From Bacteroidaceae bacterium (GTDB lineage: Bacteria > Bacteroidota > Bacteroidia > Bacteroidales > Bacteroidaceae): DNA of 64,000 nt. The stretch lies in NCBI GenBank assembly GCA_030843315.1, contig JAUUPT010000002.1:62001-126000 (forward strand). Direction: 5' to 3'. Below are positions 51,060 to 59,098 of the stretch, piece after piece. The stretch's first letter is position 1; each line of letters starts with the position of its first letter. The notes under the pieces are model-generated. The model saw only the letters and a list, made by a program, of their open reading frames with translations. It had not been told where the DNA came from and made no database searches. Made by a program: the position numbers and the translations under genes.

Positions 51060-52859
51060 ATGAAACTTAGAATTAACATAGTATTATTCTTGCTGCTGAA
51101 CTGCTTGCTGTTCTCTTCCGTAGCCATGGGTGCCGGGCCGCTGGCAAAGAAGAAGAAAAAGAAGGTGAAGGCGAAAGCAACCCTTACCGTGCAAGAAGAG
51201 CTGACGCCCGAGCAGCAGCGCCGGTACGACTACTTCTTCCTGGAAGCTGCCCGACTGAAAGTTCAGCAAGACTACGGTGCCGCTTTCGACTTGTTGCAGC
51301 ACTGTCTGACAATCAACCCGAATGCCTCGTCGGCTTTGTACGAAGTGTCGCAGTACTATATGTTCCTCAAGCAAGTGCCCCAGGGCGAAGCTGCCTTGGA
51401 GAAGGCGGTGGAGAACGACCCCGATAACTACTGGTACAGCCAGGGACTTGCCAACCTCTATCTGCAACAGAACGAAATAGAGAAAGCCGCCACGCTGCTG
51501 GAAGGCATGACCGTCCGCTTCTCCGACAAGATGGACCCGCTCTACAATCTGCTCGAAATCTACAACCATCAGGGCGAGTACGACAAAGTAATCGGCATCC
51601 TGAACAAGCTTGAAGAGCGGATGGGCAAGAACGAACAGTTGAGCATGGAGAAGTTCCGCATCTACCTACAGAAGAAAGACGACAAGAGCGCTTTCCGCGA
51701 GATAGAGAGCCTGGTTGCCGAGTATCCTATGGACACACGCTACCAGATAGTCCTGGGAGACGTCTATATGCAGAACGGAAAGAAGGACGAAGCGTATGAA
51801 ATCTACAAGAAAGTGCTGGCGGAAGAACCGGACAATGCCATGGCGATGTACTCGCTCGCCTCTTACTACGAAGAAACCGGGCAGAAGGAACTCTACGAGC
51901 AGCAGTTGGACACCCTGCTCCTGAACCGGAAAGTGCCTTCGGACACCAGGCTGAACGTCATGCGCCAGTTCATTGCGCAGAACGAGCAGGACGGCCGGGA
52001 CAGTACCCGCGTCATCACCCTCTTCGACCGCATCATGGAGCAAGACCCTGACGACGCGCAACTGCCGATGCTCTATGCCCAATACCTCCTTTCCAAAGGA
52101 ATGAATAAGGAAGCCTGGCCCGTTGTGGGGCAGATTCTGGTTATCGACCCTACCAACACGGCAGCGCGCATGATGCTGCTGGGCGAGGCAGTGCGCAAGG
52201 AAGACTACGAAGAGATTATGCGCCTCTGCGAAGCCGGTGTCGAAGCCAATCCCGATATGCTGGAATTCTACTTCTACCTCGCCATCGCCTACAATCAGGC
52301 GGAGCGGACGGACGATGCCCTCGCCATCTGCCAGAAAGCCTTGCTGCACATCAAGGACGACAGTAAAAAAGAGGTAGTCTCCGACTTCTACGCCATCATC
52401 GGCGATGCCTACCACAGCAAGAACCAACACGACGATGCCTATGCCGCCTACGATTCGGCATTGGTGTACAACCCCTCGAACATCGGTGTACTGAACAACT
52501 ACGCCTACTATCTCTCCCTGGAGCGCCGCGACCTGGACAAAGCCGAAGAAATGAGCTATCGCACGGTAAAGGCCGAACCTAACAACTCCACCTACCTCGA
52601 CACCTACGCTTGGATATTGTTCGAGAAAGGGAACTATGCCGAAGCGCGCCTCTACATAGACGACGCCATGAAGGCGGAGGGCGAGACGAGCGATGTCATC
52701 GTAGAGCATTGCGGCGACATCTACTACATGACGGGTGACGTGGACGGTGCCCTGAAGTTCTGGAAGCAAGCTTGGGACAAGGGCAACCGCTCCGATATAC
52801 TGAAACAGAAAATACAGAAAAAGAAATACATAACAGATGAAACTAAACCTACTAAATAA
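51060..52859 (+). CDS. Large TPR-repeat exported protein
   Basis: A 599-residue protein starting at the ATG at 51060 (the TTG three bases before is not needed). Signal peptide MKLRINIVLFLLLNCLLFSS, then a Lys-rich stretch (AKKKKKKVKAKATL) and TPR repeats from about 45 to 590 (for example LLQHCLTINPNASSALYEVS, VLAEEPDNAMAMYSLASYYE, ALVYNPSNIGVLNNYAYYLS). Such proteins scaffold envelope complexes. It is conserved beside the DUF4292 and EnvC-like genes in Bacteroidetes, which suggests a shared envelope role. Its end overlaps the next gene by 23 bp. Confidence 0.88.
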   Translation: MKLRINIVLFLLLNCLLFSSVAMGAGPLAKKKKKKVKAKATLTVQEELTPEQQRRYDYFFLEAARLKVQQDYGAAFDLLQHCLTINPNASSALYEVSQYYMFLKQVPQGEAALEKAVENDPDNYWYSQGLANLYLQQNEIEKAATLLEGMTVRFSDKMDPLYNLLEIYNHQGEYDKVIGILNKLEERMGKNEQLSMEKFRIYLQKKDDKSAFREIESLVAEYPMDTRYQIVLGDVYMQNGKKDEAYEIYKKVLAEEPDNAMAMYSLASYYEETGQKELYEQQLDTLLLNRKVPSDTRLNVMRQFIAQNEQDGRDSTRVITLFDRIMEQDPDDAQLPMLYAQYLLSKGMNKEAWPVVGQILVIDPTNTAARMMLLGEAVRKEDYEEIMRLCEAGVEANPDMLEFYFYLAIAYNQAERTDDALAICQKALLHIKDDSKKEVVSDFYAIIGDAYHSKNQHDDAYAAYDSALVYNPSNIGVLNNYAYYLSLERRDLDKAEEMSYRTVKAEPNNSTYLDTYAWILFEKGNYAEARLYIDDAMKAEGETSDVIVEHCGDIYYMTGDVDGALKFWKQAWDKGNRSDILKQKIQKKKYITDETKPTK

Positions 52860-53427
52860 GCCTGCGATAAAGAACTTCCGCTTTTTTTCTTTATTGCTCA
52901 TGCTGGCCGTGTGCCTCGCAAGCTGCCATACCTCGCGTCAGGCAGGTTCTTCGTCGAGAAAAGACGGTTATCTGTCTTCCAAAGTACAGCTGACCGTTCC
53001 CCATAAGGATGCCACTCTCACCGTGAACGGTACCATGAAGCTGCTGAGCGGCGAACGTATGCAGATATCCTTCCTGATGCCGATTATCCGTACCGAAGTG
53101 GCACGCCTGGAAGTAACGCCGGACGACATCCTGCTGGTGGACCGCATGGGAAAACGCTACGTTCGTGCCACGCGCAAAGAACTGAAAGACGTGCTTCCCA
53201 AGAAAGCTGACTTCGCCCATTTGGAGAAGTTGCTTTATGCCGCCTCCAAGCCCAACGGCAAGAAGGTGCTGACGGGCAAAGAAGTGGGTATCCCCTCGCT
53301 GGAGAAAGGAAAGATAGAACTATCCAACTTCTCCGACCAGAAGTTCACACTTACCCCCACCCAGCTATCATCCAGATATAAAGAAGTTGCCCTGGAAGAA
53401 CTCCTAAATACGTTGATGAGCTTATGA
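52837..53427 (+). CDS. DUF4292 family lipoprotein
   Basis: A 196-residue lipoprotein: signal ending in LAVCLASC (Cys30), then a LolB/LppX-like half-barrel with DUF4292 features (KVQLTVPHKDATLTVNGTMK, GERMQISFLMPIIRTEVARL, EVTPDDILLVDRMGKRYV). The fold suggests lipid or lipoprotein handling, but its function is not established. It starts inside the TPR gene and ends in an ATGA overlap with the EnvC-like gene, so the three are translationally coupled. Confidence 0.85.
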   Translation: MKLNLLNKPAIKNFRFFSLLLMLAVCLASCHTSRQAGSSSRKDGYLSSKVQLTVPHKDATLTVNGTMKLLSGERMQISFLMPIIRTEVARLEVTPDDILLVDRMGKRYVRATRKELKDVLPKKADFAHLEKLLYAASKPNGKKVLTGKEVGIPSLEKGKIELSNFSDQKFTLTPTQLSSRYKEVALEELLNTLMSL

Positions 53428-54746
53428 AACGCCTCCTTTGTATCTTGACAGGTTGTCTCTGTCTTGCTTTGCCCCTCTCCGCCCAGTCCAACAAGCTGAT
53501 AAAGGAACTGGAAAGCAAGCGCGGCACTTTGCAGAAGCAGATTGCAGAGTCCGAGACACTCCTGAAGACTACAAAGAAAGACGTAGGCAGCCAACTGAAC
53601 GGCCTTGCCGCCCTGACCGGGCAAATAGAAGAGCGTAAACGCTACATCCTTGCCATCAACAGCGATGTGGAGTCCATAGAGCGCGAGCTCGGCTCGCTGA
53701 ACCGCCAGTTGACCCGCCTGCAACGCGACCTGAAGGACAAGAAGCAGAAGTACGAATCGTCCGTCCAATACCTGTACAAGAACCGCTCCATCGAAGAGAA
53801 GCTGATGTTCATCTTCTCCGCCCCCTCCCTGGCGCAGACCTACCGACGGATGCGCTATGTGCGCGAGTATGCCACCTACCAGCGCCTGCAAGGCGAAGAA
53901 GTGCTGAAGAAGCAGGAGCAGGTGAACCGCAAGAAGGCGGAGCTCCAGCAAGTGAAAGCCGCCAAAGAAAATCTTCTGAAAGAGCGCGAAAACGAAAAGG
54001 CAAAGCTCGAAGCACAAGAGAAAGAAAAGAAAACCCTCGTTGCCAACCTGCAAAAGAAGCAACGCGGCCTGCAGAACGAACTTGCCAAGAAACGCCGCGA
54101 AGCGAACCAACTCAATGCCCGCATCGACCGCCTGATAGCTGAAGAAATAGAGAAAGCCCGCAAGCGTGCCGCCGAAGAAGCGCGTCGAGAAGCCGCCGCC
54201 CGCAAGAAAGCGGAAGAAAAGGCTGCTGCCAACAAGGGCACTTCTAATAATGATAAGCAAGCCACCACCACCAAGCCTAAAGCCGCCCCACTGGATGCTT
54301 ACGCCATGAGTAAGGCCGACCGCGAACTCTCCGGCAACTTTGCCGGCAACCGCGGAAAGCTCCCCATGCCTATCACCGGCGCCTATATCATCACCAGCCA
54401 CTACGGGGAATATACAGTAGAGGGCCTGCGCAATGTCAAGCTGGACAATAAAGGTATTGACATCCAAGGCAAACCGGGAGCGCAAGCCCGTGCCATCTTC
54501 GACGGAAAGGTTGCCGCCGTCTTCAAACTGAACGGCCTGTTCAACATCCTCATCCGCCACGGCAATTATATCTCCGTCTACTGCAACCTGTCCTCCGCTT
54601 CCGTGAAGCAGGGCGATGACGTCACCACCAAGCAAACCATCGGACAAATCTTCTCCGACGGAGCCGACAACGGCCGCACCGTACTGCACTTCCAGTTGAG
54701 AAAGGAAAAGGAGAAACTGAATCCGGAGCCGTGGCTGAATAGGTAG
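53424..54746 (+). CDS. EnvC-like murein hydrolase activator with degenerate LytM domain
   Basis: A 440-residue protein: signal peptide (MKRLLCILTGCLCLALPLSAQ), two coiled-coil regions (about 22-110 and 150-260, rich in Lys/Glu/Ala/Arg) and a C-terminal M23/LytM domain (about 300-440). The usual metal ligands are changed: NKGIDIQ where active enzymes have HxGxD, and VYCNL where they have YxHL; LHFQL is kept. This is the pattern of EnvC and NlpD, which activate amidases rather than cut peptidoglycan. Likely role: switching on septal amidase during cell separation. Confidence 0.87.
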   Translation: MKRLLCILTGCLCLALPLSAQSNKLIKELESKRGTLQKQIAESETLLKTTKKDVGSQLNGLAALTGQIEERKRYILAINSDVESIERELGSLNRQLTRLQRDLKDKKQKYESSVQYLYKNRSIEEKLMFIFSAPSLAQTYRRMRYVREYATYQRLQGEEVLKKQEQVNRKKAELQQVKAAKENLLKERENEKAKLEAQEKEKKTLVANLQKKQRGLQNELAKKRREANQLNARIDRLIAEEIEKARKRAAEEARREAAARKKAEEKAAANKGTSNNDKQATTTKPKAAPLDAYAMSKADRELSGNFAGNRGKLPMPITGAYIITSHYGEYTVEGLRNVKLDNKGIDIQGKPGAQARAIFDGKVAAVFKLNGLFNILIRHGNYISVYCNLSSASVKQGDDVTTKQTIGQIFSDGADNGRTVLHFQLRKEKEKLNPEPWLNR

Positions 54747-54749
54747 TTA

Positions 54750-55820
54750 TCACATTACTACATTATCCAATAGCTCCAGATACAGCCCTATCGCCTCCTC
54801 TATCTCCCTGATAAAGATAAATTCGTCCGCCGTATGTGAGCGGCTGCTCTTGCCCGGCCCCATTTTCAGCGAGGGGAAGGGCATCAGTGCCTGGTCGGAC
54901 AGGGTGGGGGAACCGAAAGGTACGCGTCCCATCGCTACGGCACGCTGTACAATAGGATGCTCCGGTGATACGTGCGAGGAACTCAGGCGGAAGGAACGTG
55001 CCTGGGCTTCGCAACGGATATGTTTCTGTATCTCGGCAAAGAGTTCCTGGTTGGTGTAGCATTCGTTGCTGCGGATATCCACTACGAACGTGCAGCGGTC
55101 GGGGATGACGTTGTGCTGCGTGCCGGCATTCACCATCGTTACGCTCATCTTTACCGGACCCAGCAGGGACGATTCCCGGGCGAAACGATAGTCGCGGAAC
55201 CAGGCGATGTCATCCAATACCTTATATATAGCATTATCTCCTTCGTTGCGTGCGGCATGTCCCGATTTCCCGACGGCAGTCACGTCGAGCACCATCAAGC
55301 CCTTCTCGGCAATGGCGGGCTGCATCTCCGTGGGCTCTCCTACGATGGCAAACTGTATCGGCGGAAGTTCCGGCAACACGCATTCTATTCCGCCCTTGCC
55401 CGATACTTCTTCCTCGCACGATGCCAGGAATATCATATTATATGCCTGCGTGGTGCGGCACAGCGTCAGAAACACCTGCAACAGGCTGACTACACTTGCC
55501 CCGGCATCGTTGCTGCCCAGCCCGTACAACTTCCCGTTCTCTTCCAGCGTCGGGGTGAACGGGTCTTTCCGCCATCCGCTTACGGGTTTCACCGTGTCGA
55601 TGTGCGAATTCAGCAGCAGTGTCGGTTTCTTCAAGTCGAACATCGGGCTGAGGCACCACACGTTGTTGCCTTTCCGCCCGGTCGTCATTCCTTGCATTTC
55701 GATGTAGTTTTGCAGACAGTCCGCCGCCTTTTCTTCGTCGCGGCTCAGGGATGGGATGGCAATCAGGGACTGGAGCAGTCCGGTTGCCTCGGATACGAGG
55801 GTGGGTATATCGTAAGTCAT
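54750..55820 (-). CDS. M20 family metallo-hydrolase (ArgE/DapE-like)
   Basis: A 356-residue di-zinc amidohydrolase. Metal-site motifs are LLLNSHIDTVKPVSGWRKDP (His and Asp), LYGLGSNDAGASVVSLL, FLASCEEEVSGKGGIECVLP (Glu-Glu) and VGEPTEMQPAIAEKG. The C-terminal PTLSDQALMPFPSLKMGPG and SRSHTADEFI provide the last histidine. In Bacteroidetes close relatives act in arginine synthesis on N-acetyl or N-succinyl citrulline/ornithine, but the substrate cannot be fixed here. Convergent with the EnvC-like gene, 4 bp apart. -7 box TAAGTTTG at 55846-55853. Confidence 0.85.
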   Translation of the reverse strand: MTYDIPTLVSEATGLLQSLIAIPSLSRDEEKAADCLQNYIEMQGMTTGRKGNNVWCLSPMFDLKKPTLLLNSHIDTVKPVSGWRKDPFTPTLEENGKLYGLGSNDAGASVVSLLQVFLTLCRTTQAYNMIFLASCEEEVSGKGGIECVLPELPPIQFAIVGEPTEMQPAIAEKGLMVLDVTAVGKSGHAARNEGDNAIYKVLDDIAWFRDYRFARESSLLGPVKMSVTMVNAGTQHNVIPDRCTFVVDIRSNECYTNQELFAEIQKHIRCEAQARSFRLSSSHVSPEHPIVQRAVAMGRVPFGSPTLSDQALMPFPSLKMGPGKSSRSHTADEFIFIREIEEAIGLYLELLDNVVM

Positions 55821-55845
55821 ACTCGGTAAATAAATAATCTTGCTG

Positions 55846-55853
55846 CAAACTTA
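55846..55853 (-). promoter_or_regulatory. -7 box of the M20 hydrolase gene
   Basis: CAAACTTA reads TAAGTTTG on the minus strand, 26 bp before the ATG. Confidence 0.45.
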
Positions 55854-55868
55854 CGGATAAAAAATGAA

Positions 55869-55893
55869 AAAGGACGCCAAACTGACGTCCTTT
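55869..55893 (-). terminator. Terminator after the outer-membrane barrel gene
   Basis: AAAGGACG (55869-55876) and CGTCCTTT (55886-55893) form a stem followed on the minus strand by TTTCATTTTTT. It lies 21 bp after the stop of the gene at 55914. Confidence 0.75.
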
Positions 55894-55913
55894 CTATCTT
55901 TTAGATATAGGGT

Positions 55914-56519
55914 TTAGAAGAAGCAGCTGAGTGAAATCATCAGGTTGCGGTTCTTGTTGTTTACATGATCGGCGTTGTCTATCAAGCCCCAGTCATAACC
56001 GAAGGAAACCTGGTACTTCCGGCAGAACTCGACACCGAACTTCAAGCCCAAGCCGAAGTCGAAACGGTTCATGCCGCCACCATCTTCATCGAAGACGTTG
56101 TCCGATGTATTGTCCGCTTCTATTCCATTTGCTTTTGCCTTACCGAAAAGACCGACAGCGATATAAGGACCTGCATTGCCGAAAACAGCAAAGTTCTCGT
56201 TTACTGCATACTTATAACCCATGTGTACGGGAACTTCTAAATAGTAAGGAGTGTACTTGATGTCGCCAGAACCGAGGTTTACTTTTGCACCTTTCAGTGA
56301 CAGCAGCGCCCCCATGTCGAGATATACCCCTTCGGCAATCTGAGGCAATCCCACTTCTGCCTTCACTCCGGCGTGGAAACCTATTTTACTGTCGAAGCCG
56401 TCAGTGGAAAATTTACTGGAGTTCATACCGAGGGTTGCACCCCACTTGACATTCTCTTGCGCATTGATACCGGCAAAGCTTACTGCCAGTAATGCGAACA
56501 TTACTAAAATCTTTTTCAT
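55914..56519 (-). CDS. Small outer-membrane beta-barrel (porin-family) protein
   Basis: A 201-residue protein with signal peptide (MKKILVMFALLAVSFAGINA-QE) and an eight-strand barrel pattern of alternating residues (KWGATLGMNSSKFSTDG, GFHAGVKAEVGLPQIAEGVY, YYLEVPVHMGYKYAVNENFA, FDFGLGLKFGVEF). It ends in LMISLSCFF with a terminal aromatic, as BAM substrates do. It resembles the outer-membrane beta-barrel/PorT group of Bacteroidetes. Function unknown. Own promoter and terminator. Confidence 0.85.
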   Translation of the reverse strand: MKKILVMFALLAVSFAGINAQENVKWGATLGMNSSKFSTDGFDSKIGFHAGVKAEVGLPQIAEGVYLDMGALLSLKGAKVNLGSGDIKYTPYYLEVPVHMGYKYAVNENFAVFGNAGPYIAVGLFGKAKANGIEADNTSDNVFDEDGGGMNRFDFGLGLKFGVEFCRKYQVSFGYDWGLIDNADHVNNKNRNLMISLSCFF

Positions 56520-56550
56520 CTAATTCAGTTTTTATTGGTTTATGTGGGTG

Positions 56551-56558
56551 CAAATATA
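56551..56558 (-). promoter_or_regulatory. -7 box of the beta-barrel gene
   Basis: CAAATATA reads TATATTTG on the minus strand, followed by CACCC, 32 bp before the ATG. Confidence 0.55.
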
Positions 56559-56698
56559 GGGATATATCTAATAGGACGTCAAGAATACTGAAAAAAAGTT
56601 GCATTCCGATGATAAAATGGCAGAACAAGAACCGGCATCTAAAAGCCTGCCCCTAAAGATTTAAGTCCTAATATCAGGATAGTTTCATTTGAAACCAC

Positions 56699-56706
56699 TA
56701 CCTTTG
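56699..56706 (+). promoter_or_regulatory. -7 box of the acyl-CoA ligase gene
   Basis: TACCTTTG is a full TAnnTTTG match, 27 bp before the ATG at 56733. Confidence 0.55.
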
Positions 56707-56732
56707 CGGCATATTTACTAATAGATAAAGTT

Positions 56733-58538
56733 ATGACCTATCATCATTTATCTGTCATGATACACCGTCAGGCAGAGAAGTATGGAGACAAAGTAGCCCT
56801 GAAATACAGGGATTATGAAACCGAGAAGTGGATACCGATATCCTGGAACGAATTTTCGCAGACCGTGTACCGCGCAGCCTACGCCATGGCTGCCCTCGGA
56901 ATAGAGGTGCAAGAGAATATCGGCGTCTTCTCGCAGAACAAACCCGAATGCCTTTTTACCGACTTTGCAGCCTTTGCCAACCGTGCCGTGACCATACCCC
57001 TGTATGCCACCAGCTCCCCTGCCCAGGCGCAATATATCATTGACGATGCCCAGATACGCTACGTGTTCGTGGGCGAGCAATACCAGTACGATGCCGCTTT
57101 CAGCATCTTCGGCTTCTGCCGCTCCCTGCAACAACTGATTATCTTCGACCGCTCCGTGGTGCGCGATCCGCGCGACATGACCTCCATCTACTACGATGAG
57201 TTCCTCGCACTGGGCAACGACCCGCAGTACGCCGCCACCGTCGAAGAGCGCACCGCCGCCGCCTCCGACGACGACCTTGCCAATATCCTCTACACCTCCG
57301 GCACCACCGGCGAACCGAAAGGCGTCATGCTCCACCATTTCAACTTCCGTGAAGCACTACGCATCCACGACCTCCGCCTGCCTTTCATCAGCGACCAGGA
57401 CGTCACCATGAACTTCCTCCCCCTGACCCACGTCTTCGAGAAAGCATGGACCTGCCTCTGCCTTCACCGCGGCGTGCAGGTGTGCGTCAACCTTCGCCCT
57501 GCCGATATACAGACCACCATCAAGGAGATACGCCCCACGATGATGTGCAGCGTGCCCCGTTTCTGGGAGAAGGTGTACGCCGGCGTACAAGAGAAGATAG
57601 CCCAGGAAACCGGTCTGCGGAAAGCCATGATGCTCGACGCCATCAAAGTAGGTAAGGTGCACAACATCGACTACCTGCGTGTGGGCAAGACCCCTCCCAT
57701 GCTGCTTCACCTGAAGTACAAGTTCTACGAAAAAACCATCTATGCCCTGCTGAAGAAAACCGTCGGCATTGAGAACGGTAACTTCTTCCCCACCGCCGGT
57801 GCTGCCGTGCCCGATGAAATCTGCGAGTTCGTACACTCGGTAGGCATCAACATGGTAGTGGGCTACGGACTGACGGAATCTACCGCCACCGTCTCCTGCT
57901 TCCTCAACGAGGGATACGAGATAGGCTCCGTAGGCTCTGTGATGCCCGGCGTAGAGGTGAAGATAGGCGAGAACGACGAGATACTGCTTCGTGGTAAAAC
58001 CATCACCACCGGCTACTATAAGAAGCCCGAAGCCACCGCCGCCGCCATCGACGCCGAAGGCTGGTTCCATACCGGAGACGCCGGCTACCTGGAGGACGAA
58101 CATCTCTTCCTGACCGAGCGCATCAAGGACCTGTTCAAGACCTCCAACGGCAAGTACATCTCTCCCCAGGCGCTCGAAACCAAACTCGCCATCGACCGCT
58201 ACATCGACCAGATAGCCATCATTGCCGATGAGCGCAAGTTCGTCTCCGCCCTCATCGTCCCCGTCTATGGCTTTGTGGAGGACTATGCGCGGGAGAAAGG
58301 CATCGAGTACAACTCAATGGAAGAACTCTTGCAGCACCCCAAGGTACAGGCCCTGTTCCGTGCCCGCATCAACACGCTTCAGCAGCAGTTTGCCCACTAC
58401 GAGCAGGTGAAGCGTTTCACCCTGCTGACGGAACCCTTCAGCATGGAGCGCGGCGAACTGACGAATACCCTGAAACTGAAACGCTCCGTTGTGGCGAAGA
58501 ACTACAAGGAACAGATAGACAAGATGTACGAAGAATAA
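56733..58538 (+). CDS. Long-chain fatty acid-CoA ligase (AMP-binding)
   Basis: A 601-residue ANL-superfamily enzyme activating long-chain fatty acids with ATP and CoA. The P-loop motif is ILYTSGTTGEPKGVMLHH, with NFLPLTHVFEKAW, the VVGYGLTESTATVSCF segment, GWFHTGDAGYLEDEHLFLTE and KDLFKTSNGKYISPQALETK. It resembles the bacterial FadD15/long-chain ACSL group. It probably recycles or activates exogenous fatty acids at the inner membrane. Single gene with promoter and strong terminator. Confidence 0.94.
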   Translation: MTYHHLSVMIHRQAEKYGDKVALKYRDYETEKWIPISWNEFSQTVYRAAYAMAALGIEVQENIGVFSQNKPECLFTDFAAFANRAVTIPLYATSSPAQAQYIIDDAQIRYVFVGEQYQYDAAFSIFGFCRSLQQLIIFDRSVVRDPRDMTSIYYDEFLALGNDPQYAATVEERTAAASDDDLANILYTSGTTGEPKGVMLHHFNFREALRIHDLRLPFISDQDVTMNFLPLTHVFEKAWTCLCLHRGVQVCVNLRPADIQTTIKEIRPTMMCSVPRFWEKVYAGVQEKIAQETGLRKAMMLDAIKVGKVHNIDYLRVGKTPPMLLHLKYKFYEKTIYALLKKTVGIENGNFFPTAGAAVPDEICEFVHSVGINMVVGYGLTESTATVSCFLNEGYEIGSVGSVMPGVEVKIGENDEILLRGKTITTGYYKKPEATAAAIDAEGWFHTGDAGYLEDEHLFLTERIKDLFKTSNGKYISPQALETKLAIDRYIDQIAIIADERKFVSALIVPVYGFVEDYAREKGIEYNSMEELLQHPKVQALFRARINTLQQQFAHYEQVKRFTLLTEPFSMERGELTNTLKLKRSVVAKNYKEQIDKMYEE

Positions 58539-58569
58539 CATACATCCATCCCCTTCGGCAGAAACATAC

Positions 58570-58615
58570 GAGCCGGACAACAGAAAGACTCTTTCCTGTT
58601 GTCCGGCTCATTCTT
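58570..58615 (+). terminator. Terminator after the acyl-CoA ligase gene
   Basis: Perfect 14-bp arms GAGCCGGACAACAG (58570-58583) and CTGTTGTCCGGCTC (58596-58609), then ATTCTTTGTT. Confidence 0.85.
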
Positions 58616-58619
58616 TGTT

Positions 58620-58795
58620 GTTATGCACAAGATGGTATCTTATGTTGCTCAAGATGGCATCTTATGCTACACAAGATGCCATCTTGTGCAAGTAAGGCAA
58701 TAGTGTTCTTGCTGAAAGCAAGCAATGTTCCGGTCTAAAGCAAGCAATGTTTCAGCCGAAAGCAAGTAATGTTTCAGCTGGCAACAAATAATCTT
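58620..58795. repeat. 22-bp tandem array C (eight units, two subfamilies)
   Basis: Eight units in unbroken 22-bp register start at 58620, 58642, 58664, 58686, 58708, 58730, 58752 and 58774; every unit ends in TT. Units 1-3 share a near-palindrome AAGATGGCATCTT. Units 5-7 share GAAAGCAAGCAATGTT or AAAGCAAGCAATGTT, and units 4 and 8 are degenerate relatives. Two unlike cores in one register is unusual for slippage-made repeats. No coding potential. Confidence 0.88.
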
Positions 58796-59098
58796 TCCCG
58801 CTTGAAGAATATCTTCATTAACTTTTATTAGCAAATAAATCTCTCTTTTTCGATAGGGTTCTCAAATCCTATCCGGTTTTATATACGAAGCCCCCGAATA
58901 AGGGAGCATCAGAAAAGAAAAACATAACCATAATTTTAAGTATTAACCAATAACATATCTAATAGCCTATGAAGCATGGAAAAAGAAACAACTAAGATTG
59001 ACAATTGACCCCAACTCGTCAATCGAAAGACAGATTTACGAGTAATCTGTTTATTAACTTAACATTTAATCTAATATTTATTTTCTGAAAAACAGCTT

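Larger units (their letters stand above)
58539..59098. other. Intergenic region upstream of the second susC
   Basis: A 560-bp gene-free stretch. It holds the ligase terminator (58570-58615), repeat array C (58620-58795), a short inverted repeat GATAGG/CCTATC (58852-58873) and an AT-rich leader before susC. I see no convincing -7 box, so the susC promoter may use a different sigma factor. Confidence 0.65.

Noticed and set aside
51666..52901. 411-codon minus-strand frame
   Set aside because: Antisense to the TPR gene; Val/Leu/His-rich translation typical of reverse reading of TPR codons.
53235..54689. 484-codon minus-strand frame, Leu/Gly-rich
   Set aside because: Antisense to the EnvC-like gene; low-complexity translation comes from reversing Lys/Glu/Ala codons of the coiled coil.
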